From positions 1-53,944 of the forward strand of contig JALEFY010000015.1 in the NCBI GenBank assembly GCA_022760435.1: a stretch of 53,944 bases of DNA, written 5' to 3'. Source of the stretch: Neomegalonema sp. (lineage in GTDB: Bacteria; Pseudomonadota; Alphaproteobacteria; Rhodobacterales; Rhodobacteraceae). Made by a program: the position numbers and the translations under genes. Below the pieces are notes generated by a model. The model saw nothing but the letters and a program-made list of their open reading frames with translations, ran no database searches and was not told where the DNA came from. Shown piece by piece: positions 37,477-45,569 of this stretch (positions are counted from its first letter, which is position 1; each line of letters begins with the position of its first letter).

Positions 37477-38230
37477 CATCCTTCAACCGGCCATGTTCGG
37501 GGATCTGCGCCAATTCTCGAAAGTCAATCTCGGCCAGGGCAGAGGTCCATTTGACGGTCACCAGGGCACGGTCGGGATGGGTGAGTTGATCCTCACGCGC
37601 AAGATCGCGAAACCGCTGGCGCAGCTCCTCGATCTCACGGCGCAGGGCCAGCAAGGTCTCGGGTCGCATGCGCCGCGTATTGCTGATGAACTGCGCTTCA
37701 TCGCTGCCATCGCGCCCCATGACATTGGCGACAAACACCTGATTGACCCGGCGCAGAACCGGAGCCAGCGGCCCTTCCCACCGCCAGCGGATCGGCACTG
37801 GCACAATGAGCCGGGCGCTCGTCCCCGGCCCACGCTCGATCACCCCCAACCGCTCCAGATCGGCGAGATAGAGCTCGATACTCGCTGGACTGAGCTCGAA
37901 GGCTTGCCGGATCTGATCGGGCGTGAACTGCTCGATCAAGAGCAGGAGGAAATAGAACCGCGCAGGCACATCCGCGAGCGCTTGTTCGGTGCTGCGCGGC
38001 AAGGGCGTTCCTGGCCCGCTCGGGCGCTGCACGCTCGCCATCAATGTCTCGAGCTGGATATTGCATAGCTCGCAGATTTGCAAAAGCCGCGAGAGCTTCA
38101 GGTCTCCCCCGGCAAAGAGCCGCTTGATCGACGGCTCGGACAGGCCGAGCGCTTCGCCAAGATCGGCATAGGTGATGGCGCGAGCCTTGAGCGCTTGTTT
38201 GAGGGCGGCGAGGATGGTGGAGGTCGACAT
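37460..38230 (-). CDS. XRE-family transcriptional regulator
   Basis: A 256-residue protein with an N-terminal Cro/C1-type helix-turn-helix (residues 8-65: ADLGEALGLSEPSIKRLFAG) and a larger C-terminal region of the sort seen in alphaproteobacterial XRE proteins that control cell-envelope or secreted functions. Its middle contains a second possible winged-helix segment (FTPDQIRQAFELSPASIELYLADLERLGVI). AAGGGAG precedes the ATG. It is divergent from a secreted beta-propeller gene, and a GTATC...GATAC inverted repeat lies between them. Its C-terminal coding end is built from a repeat unit. Confidence 0.85.
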   Translation of the reverse strand: MSTSTILAALKQALKARAITYADLGEALGLSEPSIKRLFAGGDLKLSRLLQICELCNIQLETLMASVQRPSGPGTPLPRSTEQALADVPARFYFLLLLIEQFTPDQIRQAFELSPASIELYLADLERLGVIERGPGTSARLIVPVPIRWRWEGPLAPVLRRVNQVFVANVMGRDGSDEAQFISNTRRMRPETLLALRREIEELRQRFRDLAREDQLTHPDRALVTVKWTSALAEIDFRELAQIPEHGRLKDGKNGP

Positions 38231-38262
38231 ACACTCCCTTTACCCCCATATCGCCCCTTTGA

Positions 38263-38279
38263 GTATCGTTTTTTGATAC
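38263..38279. promoter_or_regulatory. candidate XRE operator
   Basis: GTATC-GTTTTTT-GATAC is a perfect 5-bp inverted repeat in the 122-bp space between the divergent XRE regulator and beta-propeller gene. Placement and length fit a dimeric HTH-binding site controlling both genes. Confidence 0.45.
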
Positions 38280-38352
38280 CTTCCCTTTTCGAGAAGCTTG
38301 TTCGGTTCGGTCGCGTCATCCCGTTTGCACTGAGCAAATACGGAGACTTTTC

Positions 38353-39261
38353 ATGGGACATTCAACCTTTTCCACGTGCGTGAGTGCCGCGAGGATCCCG
38401 GCAAGTATCGCCTTTGGGGTGACCCTCGGGCTGAGTGCCCTGCTGGCCGCGCCCGCGACCGCACAGGAACTCCCCGCGCCCGCGGTCTGGGAGCTGCACG
38501 GCTTTGAGGCCCCCGAATCGGTGCTGGTCGATACGCAGCGCAATCGGCTGATCGTGAGCAATATCAACGGCCATCCGGGCGCGGTCGATGGCAACGGCTA
38601 TCTGTCGCTCGCCTCGCTCGATGGCAAGATGATCGAGCAGCACTGGGTCGAGGGGCTCGACGCGCCGAAGGGTATGGCGATCAGCGGCGACGCGTTGCTG
38701 GTGGCCGATCTGACCCAGTTGGTCGTGATCGATCTGCCGAGCGGGACGATCACGGCCCGGCTCGCCCCCGAGGGGGCAGTGTTTCTCAATGACGCCACCA
38801 CGGCCGCCGATGGCAGCATCTTTGTCTCGGATTTCGTGGGCGGAGCGATTTACCGCTACGCCGATGGCGCAGTGAGCGAATGGCTGCGCGCCCCCGATCT
38901 GCACCACCCGAACGGTCTGCTGGCCGAGGGCGGAACCTTGCTCATCGGGTCCTGGGGCCAGGACATGCAAGCCGACTTTTCCACGCTCGTCCCGGGAAAG
39001 GTGCTCGCCGCGGATCTGCGCAGCAAGGTCTTGCGCGATTACGAAGGGTCCGACTTCACCGGCAATGTCGACGGGCTGGTTCGTCTCGCGGGGGATCTGG
39101 TCATCAGCGACTGGATCTCGGGCAAACTCACGGTCGAGAAGAGCGATGGCGCCGAGCAACTGAGCCTGCGTCCGGGGCTCGCCGATATTGGCGGGGCGGG
39201 CACACTGGTCTTTGCGCCCTTCATGAATGACGGCGCCATCGCCGCCTATCGCATCGACTAG
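38353..39261 (+). CDS. secreted SMP-30/gluconolactonase-like beta-propeller protein
   Basis: A 302-residue protein. Residues 1-38 form a long signal peptide (hydrophobic VTLGLSALLAAPATA, cleavage after AQ). The mature part resembles the SMP-30/gluconolactonase/LRE-like propeller: FEAPESVLVDTQRNRLIVSN, LDAPKGMAISGDALLVADL, FLNDATTAADGSIFVSD, LHHPNGLLAEGGTLLIGS. The repeated Asn/Asp-containing loops suggest a central metal site. Lactonase or simply propeller binding is possible; the substrate is unknown. Divergent from the XRE regulator. CGGAGA lies before the ATG. Confidence 0.82.
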   Translation: MGHSTFSTCVSAARIPASIAFGVTLGLSALLAAPATAQELPAPAVWELHGFEAPESVLVDTQRNRLIVSNINGHPGAVDGNGYLSLASLDGKMIEQHWVEGLDAPKGMAISGDALLVADLTQLVVIDLPSGTITARLAPEGAVFLNDATTAADGSIFVSDFVGGAIYRYADGAVSEWLRAPDLHHPNGLLAEGGTLLIGSWGQDMQADFSTLVPGKVLAADLRSKVLRDYEGSDFTGNVDGLVRLAGDLVISDWISGKLTVEKSDGAEQLSLRPGLADIGGAGTLVFAPFMNDGAIAAYRID

Positions 39262-39269
39262 CCCCATTC

Positions 39270-39305
39270 GGCTGCCATGCGAGGGACACGCCCCGCGTGG
39301 CAGCC
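39270..39305. terminator. bidirectional terminator-like hairpin
   Basis: GGCTGCCA (39270-39277) and TGGCAGCC (39298-39305) pair across a 20-base loop, between the convergent stops of the beta-propeller and the TPR gene. Some inner bases (TGCG/CGCG) may extend the stem. A T-run is missing. Confidence 0.5.
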
Positions 39306-39306
39306 C

Positions 39307-40257
39307 CTAATAATCCGATTTGATCCGCACCGCCTTCATCGAACGCTCAACGGAATGGCGCGCGTAAAGATGCATCAGGGATGGTAGCAGGAAAAAGCCG
39401 ATCAGGATCAGGAGCGAGAACACCATCGCTTCGGTCTCATGACCATAATGGCGCAGCAAGATACTGCCGAAGCGATGGATCGCGAAGGCCGCCAGCAGAA
39501 CCTTCATCGCATTGAAAAAGGTCAACTCGTTCATTTTCAAAGAGATTTGCAAGAACCACCCCAACAGCGGGATCCGGGCATATTTGGAAGTGAGCAGCGT
39601 GTGTTTGGGCTGCGCCAGATCCGGGTTGAGCCGCAGGGCCTCAAGCGCGTGGCTCTGCGCAGCGGCATGATCCCCTTGTGATTGCCGAGCCTGTGCCAGT
39701 ACCGCGAAGGCTTCAGCGCTTTCCGGGTGCATCTCCAGCGCCTCGCGGGCAAGTGTTTCAGCTTCGCGCGCATCCCGGCTCAGGGCAATCTTTGCGGATA
39801 GCAGGCGATTGTCGTGATCGGGGTTCAGTTTTTCGGCCTCTTGCGCCCAGCGCCGCGCCTCTGGCAGATCCTCGTTCACCAGCGCAAACACCCCGAGCGT
39901 GTGCCGCGGACCATCGCTGAGCGGTGCCAGCTCTGCCGCCTTGAGCGCGGCTTGCCGCGCGGCCTTGCGCTCACCGCTCAAGAACAGCACCTGCGCCAGC
40001 ACCAGATGCGCGCGCACATTTTCAGCATCGAGCGCGAGCGCGCGTTCGCATTCAAAGCGCGCGGCGACCAGGCGTTTTTCGTTCAGCAGAAACTGAGCGA
40101 GCCAGGCATGGGCATGGGCATTGTCCGGGTCATGGCTCAGGGCTTCGCGGGCCGCCTCCACCGCCTCGCGAACACGCCCCAGCGCCGCGAGCATCTGAGC
40201 CCGCCGCAAGGACGCGGCTGAAAAGGCCGTTTCATTGAACTGAGCGCCTGAGGTCAT
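39307..40257 (-). CDS. membrane-anchored TPR protein (third gene of the AAA+ operon)
   Basis: A 316-residue protein with tandem TPR-like repeats (residues about 10-225; for example ALSHDPDNAHAHAWLAQ, ALALDAENVRAHLVLAQ, ALEMHPESAEAFAVLAQ), then two hydrophobic segments near the C-terminus (about 245-295: FNAMKVLLAAFAIHRFG and MVFSLLILIGFFLLPSL). The TPR part faces the cytoplasm by the positive-inside pattern of the basic tail SMKAVRIK. It begins one base after the preceding membrane-protein stop, in the same operon as the AAA+ ATPase. TPR scaffolds often recruit AAA+ partners; function otherwise unknown. Confidence 0.75.
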   Translation of the reverse strand: MTSGAQFNETAFSAASLRRAQMLAALGRVREAVEAAREALSHDPDNAHAHAWLAQFLLNEKRLVAARFECERALALDAENVRAHLVLAQVLFLSGERKAARQAALKAAELAPLSDGPRHTLGVFALVNEDLPEARRWAQEAEKLNPDHDNRLLSAKIALSRDAREAETLAREALEMHPESAEAFAVLAQARQSQGDHAAAQSHALEALRLNPDLAQPKHTLLTSKYARIPLLGWFLQISLKMNELTFFNAMKVLLAAFAIHRFGSILLRHYGHETEAMVFSLLILIGFFLLPSLMHLYARHSVERSMKAVRIKSDY

Positions 40258-40258
40258 C

Positions 40259-40792
40259 TCAAAAGCTCCACAGCAGCGCGATCAAGGCACCCTGATCGCG
40301 GATCACCGGACGCAGCAACCAGCAGATCCCGACCATCAACGCGAACAACATCCAAGGGTCACACAACGGGCGCTCGAGAAACCGGCGCATTTCCACGGTG
40401 GCAGATTGCAGATGATAGACCCAGATCAAGCCGCCGAAGAACAGAATATCCCCCAGCGCCGAGAACAGCTTGCGCCAGAGCTCCGGGTCAGCGGCGCCGA
40501 GTGTCTGCGCGAGCCAGAGCTCGAACCCCGCTTGCGCCGGCGCCCATCGGGTCAGCACAGCGATACCGGCTGCAAGCGTGAGACTGACCAGCGTCACCAA
40601 CCCTTGCTGCCCCATGTTGCGCGCGCCAAGGGCGAAGCCGTTGAGCAGCATCCAGCCCATGCCCAGAGGCGGCGAGAAAATCGCTGCAATCATCATCGGT
40701 GGCCAGGGCTGCGTCGCCCAGGCCGAAAGACCGCTGGCCCTCGGCTCATCGATGATCTGGTAGCCCAGCACGCTCTTGGAGGGAGACGCCAT
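40259..40792 (-). CDS. polytopic membrane protein (second gene of the AAA+ operon)
   Basis: A 177-residue protein with about four hydrophobic helices: MMIAAIFSPPLGMGWMLLNG, VTLVSLTLAAGIAVLT, LFSALGDILFFGGLIWV and WMLFALMVGICWLL. I do not recognise the family. It begins three bases after the AAA+ ATPase stop and ends one base before the TPR start, so it must be co-translated with both. Confidence 0.72.
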   Translation of the reverse strand: MASPSKSVLGYQIIDEPRASGLSAWATQPWPPMMIAAIFSPPLGMGWMLLNGFALGARNMGQQGLVTLVSLTLAAGIAVLTRWAPAQAGFELWLAQTLGAADPELWRKLFSALGDILFFGGLIWVYHLQSATVEMRRFLERPLCDPWMLFALMVGICWLLRPVIRDQGALIALLWSF

Positions 40793-40795
40793 CGC

Positions 40796-42124
40796 TCAGC
40801 GCTTTCCGTGTTTTTCGAGGAAAGCCATGACATCATCATAGCGCCCGCCTTCATTGGCATAGGTCGCATAGTTGCGGGCGGTGGCGAGCCATTCGCGCAC
40901 CGTTGGCTTCGCCTGCCGGGCTGCGGCGCGCAGCATGTCCTGACTGATCGGCACTTCCACCCCCTTCTCGAGCGTGGCGTCGATGGCGTCATCCGCCGCG
41001 AGCTCGACGATATGCGCCAGATCGGCGCCGGAATAGCCGGAGGTCATCGCCGCGATCTCGGCGGTATCGACGCTGCCCACCGCCCCGCGATCGCGCAGCT
41101 CGAGCGCCAGGATCGCCTCGCGCGCAGGGCGATCGGGCGGCGGGACGAAGAACAGCCGATCGAAGCGCCCCGGCCGCATGAAGGCGGCATCGAGCGACCA
41201 GGGCGCGTTGGTCGCCCCGAGCACCAGCACCCCGTCATTGCGCGCCTCGGTCCCGTCAAGCTCGGAGAGGAACAGATTGGCGAGCTGCGACGCATGGCTG
41301 GAGCTGTCCGGGCGGCGTTTGGCACCGAGCGCGTCGATCTCATCAAAAAAGATCACCGCCGGGGTCTCGGCGCGCGCGGTCTCGAACACGCCGCGCAGAT
41401 TACGCTCGGAGACGCCAACATAAGGGTCGAGCACTTCGGCCAGCGACACCGAGTAGAACTTGGCATCGCATTCGCCGGCGGTGGCGCGGGCGAGCAGGGT
41501 CTTGCCGCAGCCCGGCGGACCATAGAGCATCACCCCGCCGCCGGTGCGCTTCTTGAAGCGGCTGAGCAGGCCCGGCTGCTTGAAGGGCAAGATGATGCGG
41601 CGGCGCACATCCTTCTTGACCTCCTCGAGCCCGCCGACATCGGCGAAGACGAGCTTGCGCTCGGCCTGGCTGGGACCATAGGCGTCGGCGGCATCCAGTG
41701 TCGAGCCGCCGCTATCGGCACCGCCGCCGATCACCCGCAAGGACGGCTTGCCATCTGGCTTGATCGCCCCGCCCCAAGGATTGCTGCCGGAAGCACCATC
41801 CTGCGGCGCGCCGCCCTGCCCTTCCTCTGCGCCCGCCCCTGCGGGCGGCGCATCGTCAGTGGGAGCCTCTCCGGGTACCAGGGCGGGGGATGCCTGCCAC
41901 AACTGTGCCCGGTCCCCGAGCCCCGCCGCCTCGTAAAGCCCGGCGATCAGCGCCCGGTCGCTCTGTGCACTCACCTGATCGGGCTGCAACGGCGCCGCGA
42001 TCGCCAACGCATCCGAGAGCTCTCCCGCCCCATGCGCCAGCCGCAACACCGTCAGGCGCAGCAGGACATTGTCGGGACCGGCCTCCAGCGCGGCTTTGAG
42101 ATCACGATAGGCAGCATCGGACAT
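40796..42124 (-). CDS. AAA+ ATPase (CDC48/Msp1-like) with TPR-like N-terminus
   Basis: A 442-residue soluble AAA+ protein. Residues 1-75 look TPR-like; a Gly/Ala/Pro-rich linker follows; the AAA core starts with FADVGGLEEVKKDVRR (about 163). Walker A is GPPGCGKT at 202-209, the pore-loop region SLAEVLDPYVGVSERNL carries an aromatic Tyr, Walker B is DEID at 261-264, and the second region of homology has the Arg-finger AFMRPGRFDR. The lid is SGYSGADLAHIVELAADDA. This set, including an aromatic pore loop, implies a hexameric threading machine of the classic AAA clade. It leads the operon with the membrane and TPR genes. Confidence 0.88.
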   Translation of the reverse strand: MSDAAYRDLKAALEAGPDNVLLRLTVLRLAHGAGELSDALAIAAPLQPDQVSAQSDRALIAGLYEAAGLGDRAQLWQASPALVPGEAPTDDAPPAGAGAEEGQGGAPQDGASGSNPWGGAIKPDGKPSLRVIGGGADSGGSTLDAADAYGPSQAERKLVFADVGGLEEVKKDVRRRIILPFKQPGLLSRFKKRTGGGVMLYGPPGCGKTLLARATAGECDAKFYSVSLAEVLDPYVGVSERNLRGVFETARAETPAVIFFDEIDALGAKRRPDSSSHASQLANLFLSELDGTEARNDGVLVLGATNAPWSLDAAFMRPGRFDRLFFVPPPDRPAREAILALELRDRGAVGSVDTAEIAAMTSGYSGADLAHIVELAADDAIDATLEKGVEVPISQDMLRAAARQAKPTVREWLATARNYATYANEGGRYDDVMAFLEKHGKR

Positions 42125-42253
42125 GAAGGCTCCTGTAGGCGACATTCTGTAACGCTCGAGACGTTGATGCCGCAAACCGCGTGCCGGGGCAAGGGAGGGG
42201 GTAAGGGGGAGGCGCCTCGACCCGGCCAGCCGAACTTGCTCATGCCCGAATTC

Positions 42254-42871
42254 TTATTCCCAATACGTTCGCGCAGTCTCAGGATCCAGTTGCGCGTGCA
42301 CTTGCTGCGCGATCGCGATGTCATTACGGCAATCCGTTGCCTCGAAATAGGCAGCGAAGACTTGCAGGGCTTTGGTCAAGCTGGAAAAGGCGCGCACGGG
42401 CTGCGGATAGCTCAGTGACACTTCATAGAGGCAAGTATCGCGGCCTGCGCTGTCATAACCGAGGAACTCCCCGTACTCGCTGATGAACAGCGGAAAGACG
42501 CAATCGAAAGCCGCTCGGGCATCATCGGGGCTCTCCCAGATCTCACGATAGATGCGGACGAGATCGGTGAAGCAGGGAGCGTGGAATTGCCCGCCGAGCA
42601 GGACCTGGCCTTGGGCAAAGGTGGCTGAGTGCGGGCCATCGGTAAGTTGGAAATAGTGCAGGGCGTCGGCTGGCAACCGGACATCAAAGCCGGAAACCGA
42701 ACGGGTGTAGAAGTCGGGCGCGCTGTGCGCCGAGCCGGGTTGCGCCAATCCCTTCTGCGCCAAGCCCTGCTCCACCAAGCCCTTCTCCACCAGGCCCTTC
42801 TCCACCAGAGCTTTCCGAGCAGCCACTTCCAAAAGCCTTGCATAGGCATCGGCGAGATCCTTGCCGGGCAT
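42254..42871 (-). CDS. SMI1/KNR4 (SUKH)-like protein with pentapeptide repeat
   Basis: A 205-residue protein, tentatively SUKH-like: FPLFISEYGEFLGYDSAG followed by Tyr/Ser-rich strand and VRAFSSLTKALQVFAAYFE, which matches the usual C-terminal strand-helix of SMI1/KNR4 domains. Residues near 19-43 consist of five pentapeptides of the type KGLVE/QGLAQ from a 15-bp DNA repeat. SUKH proteins include many immunity proteins to contact-dependent toxins; no toxin gene is next to it. It lies 129 bases upstream of the AAA+ gene, same strand, so co-transcription is possible. Unsure call. Confidence 0.5.
   Translation of the reverse strand: MPGKDLADAYARLLEVAARKALVEKGLVEKGLVEQGLAQKGLAQPGSAHSAPDFYTRSVSGFDVRLPADALHYFQLTDGPHSATFAQGQVLLGGQFHAPCFTDLVRIYREIWESPDDARAAFDCVFPLFISEYGEFLGYDSAGRDTCLYEVSLSYPQPVRAFSSLTKALQVFAAYFEATDCRNDIAIAQQVHAQLDPETARTYWE
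42741..42815 (-). repeat. five-copy 15-bp coding tandem repeat
   Basis: Five 15-bp units start at 42741, 42756, 42771, 42786 and 42801 (for example TCCACCAAGCCCTTC). On the coding (minus) strand they give pentapeptides such as KGLVE and KGLAQ in the SUKH-like protein. The repeat is in frame, so copy changes alter length without loss of frame. Confidence 0.9.
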
Positions 42872-43084
42872 CGGGCCTCCTCAATCACCACCGCCGCAAC
42901 CGGCCCCCACCCCATCTTCAGCGAAAAACATTGAATGTCACGCTTGCCGGTCACACCGCGGCGCGATGCGGGTCGGGGGCTCAAATCAGGCTCGCACATT
43001 CGCTCCGGATGTGATGCACTCCCGACCCATCACCTTGTTGCGCGAAAAGGCGCGATCCTGAACCGATCCTGATCGGGCCAGACC

Positions 43085-45328
43085 ATGCGATGGGAAATGC
43101 CGATGCGCCTTTGCACTGACAACCCACCGGCGTGCTGGGCGCGCGCCTTGCTTCTCGCCTGCCTGATCGCGCTTTTGCCGCTTACCGCGCGTAGCCAGGA
43201 TCGAGAGCCGCCCAGCGCCGCTGCGCAGGTCGAGCCCCTCGTGATCGCGGTCATGACCAGCACCGCCCCGGGCAGCAAGCGCCAAACCGCCGCCGCCATC
43301 GCAGCCTATACGCGCTGGCAAGCCGCGAAGATCAACGCGACCGGGGGCGTTCGCGGGCGACCTCTGGAGATGCGGTATTTCGACGATGCCAATGACATCG
43401 AGAAGACCGCCGCGAATGTCGATGAAGCGTTGAAGACCCCCAATCTGCTCGGGATCATCGGTGTCTGGAGCTCCACCCGCGGCGCTGCGGTCGTTGAGCG
43501 GATCGGCGTCAGCGGAGTGCCCTTCATCTCCGAGATTTCCCGACAGGAGTTGATCGAGGGGCACCCCAATATCTTCAGCATGGTCCGCGCGGCTTCAACC
43601 GATCTGCCCTCCTTTGTCGATTTTGTCTCCTCGAAGGGGAGCGTCGCCTATTTCGGTATCAAGGGCGATCTGTTCACCCAGCAATTCGAGGACACGTTGC
43701 GCCGGCTCGAGCGCGAAGGCGCTGTGGAAGTGAGTGCTTGGGAATGGATCGACCCGGAAATCGGGGTCACCGAGGAGGTGGCGGCGGCGGCGCTCGGGCG
43801 GATCGAGGACCAAAGACCCGAGGCCCTGATCTTCGCCATTGGCAGCGCGCGCGGCGGGGCGATGCTCAAATCCTTGCACGAGGGCGATATCGTGCTGCCG
43901 GTCTACGCTGCCAGCGGCTCAATGCTGCGCATGAAAAGCGCCTTGGGATCGGAGCGCTATCAGGGCGAGATGTTTCAGACCCGCGCCAGCCTGCCGGGCG
44001 TGATCAATTCGCGCCTCGCTGCCCTGCTGCAAGACAGGGATTTCGTGGCAGCGGGGGGGGATTTCGGCTCGAACGCTCGTTCCTATGGTGCCAGCTATGC
44101 CGATACGGTGGCGGTCATGGCCGAGGCCGCCAACGATGGTGGGGGCCAGAGGGGCTCTGGGAGCTCGCTCGATGAGATCCGGCAGGACACGGTGGCCGGC
44201 TTGGCCAAAACCAGCAGCGGCGCGCGCATCTTTCGCGGCGCAACCCGCGACTGGAATTTCGACCCCGGCGGCTCAGCCATCGAGCCGGTTTATCTGCTGC
44301 GCAGCCCGCCCGGCTCGCGGCGTCTGGAGCTTCATGACCGCCAGATCACGGCGAGCAATGGCGCGCTTAAGCAGATCCCCATCGTCTATCTGAGCATCGA
44401 TCTGGTGCAGGTGAACGCGATCGACAGCAATGCCGAGACCTTCGACGCGGTGTTCTATGTTGGCCTTGAGACCAGCGCGCCGCTCACCCTCGATGCGTTC
44501 GAGTTCACCAATGCGGTCTTGTCGGAGGCAGGCGCCATGCCGATCCTCTCGATCCGGCGCTTGCAAAATACCGCGGGTGCCAAGATGCAGATCTACAAGG
44601 TGACCGGGCGTTTTCAGTTTGACCCGGATCTGACGCGCTACCCGTTCGACCGGCAGTCATTCTCGATCGAGTTGCAACCGGCCGATACCGCCACTGAGAT
44701 CATCGTGCAACCGCCGCTGAAAAGCCAGCGCGACCGGGTCTTCGATATTCCCGGCTGGCAGCCGCTTTCGGGTGGCAATGGCGAGTATATCGGGGCGGAG
44801 CAGGACCTGATCCGGGTGGTGATAGACCAGGCCCGCAACCCTCGTATCATCGCCTTTCAGCGCTACAGCTTTACCTGGCTCGCCGATCGCCAATCGCTCG
44901 ATTACGCCTTGCGCGTGGTGTTGCCGCTCTCCTTGATCTTGTTGGTGGCCTATCTGTCGGTGTTCATTCCGCAGGCTCGGTTCGAGTCCGCGATCTCGCT
45001 GCAAGTCACGGCGCTTTTGTCGACCATCGCCCTTTATCTGGCGATCCCGAAGGTCAGCAACGACACTGCGACGCTGTCGGACCAGACTTTTGTGTTTGCC
45101 GAGGCGGTGATTGTCCTGATGACCGGCCTGTCGATCCTGCGGATCAATTGCCAAAGCCTGTTGGGGGGATATCTGGCGCGCTCTCTGGGCGTGTTTCAGA
45201 TCATCAGCTTTCCGCTGCTGGCCTTGCTGTGGCTTCGATATATCGATGCGGTTGGCAGCGGGAGCAGCGACACGATCGCGGGTAAATCCCTGAGCCAGGC
45301 GATCGCGGTGTTGCAAGGGGTGTTGTAG
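43085..45328 (+). CDS. periplasmic-binding-protein / pentameric ligand-gated ion channel fusion
   Basis: A 747-residue protein with a signal peptide (about 1-38) and two joined modules. Residues about 48-420 form a type-1 periplasmic ligand-binding domain (PLVIAVMTSTAPGSKRQT, INATGGVRGRPLEMRYFDDA, LLGIIGVWSS). Residues about 440-608 are a pentameric-channel extracellular domain: the first strand YLSIDLVQVNAIDSNAETF, then the Pro-loop RYPFDRQSFSIEL with Pro520. Four transmembrane helices follow; M1 has the conserved Pro (VVLPLSLILL). M2 reads FESAISLQVTALLSTIALY: Glu634 at -2', Ser638 at 2', Thr642 at 6', Leu645 at 9', the pattern of cation-selective channels such as GLIC. Cys-loop cysteines are absent, normal for bacteria. 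The start may instead be the ATG at 43103. Confidence 0.88.
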   Translation: MRWEMPMRLCTDNPPACWARALLLACLIALLPLTARSQDREPPSAAAQVEPLVIAVMTSTAPGSKRQTAAAIAAYTRWQAAKINATGGVRGRPLEMRYFDDANDIEKTAANVDEALKTPNLLGIIGVWSSTRGAAVVERIGVSGVPFISEISRQELIEGHPNIFSMVRAASTDLPSFVDFVSSKGSVAYFGIKGDLFTQQFEDTLRRLEREGAVEVSAWEWIDPEIGVTEEVAAAALGRIEDQRPEALIFAIGSARGGAMLKSLHEGDIVLPVYAASGSMLRMKSALGSERYQGEMFQTRASLPGVINSRLAALLQDRDFVAAGGDFGSNARSYGASYADTVAVMAEAANDGGGQRGSGSSLDEIRQDTVAGLAKTSSGARIFRGATRDWNFDPGGSAIEPVYLLRSPPGSRRLELHDRQITASNGALKQIPIVYLSIDLVQVNAIDSNAETFDAVFYVGLETSAPLTLDAFEFTNAVLSEAGAMPILSIRRLQNTAGAKMQIYKVTGRFQFDPDLTRYPFDRQSFSIELQPADTATEIIVQPPLKSQRDRVFDIPGWQPLSGGNGEYIGAEQDLIRVVIDQARNPRIIAFQRYSFTWLADRQSLDYALRVVLPLSLILLVAYLSVFIPQARFESAISLQVTALLSTIALYLAIPKVSNDTATLSDQTFVFAEAVIVLMTGLSILRINCQSLLGGYLARSLGVFQIISFPLLALLWLRYIDAVGSGSSDTIAGKSLSQAIAVLQGVL

Positions 45329-45569
45329 CGGGTGCTGTAGCGACGCGCTGTGATGCAGCCGGGCGGGCAATGAGGCAACACTCTCTCCGCCTTCACTCTC
45401 GCCGCCTTCATTTTTCGCGCCTGCATTTTTGCCGAATATCAACCGGCACTCCGCCATGCCGCGCCGCGAAATGCAGATCCGCTGGATTGACTCCCGAAAG
45501 AGATGTCGCACACTCCACGCTCCAGGCACGGCAAGAGACCCGCGCCGCGCGAGAGAGAAGGCAAACGCA

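Noticed and set aside
42254-42871. toxin-immunity pair
   Set aside because: The neighbouring genes are an AAA+ ATPase and a channel fusion; no polymorphic toxin or delivery gene is present.
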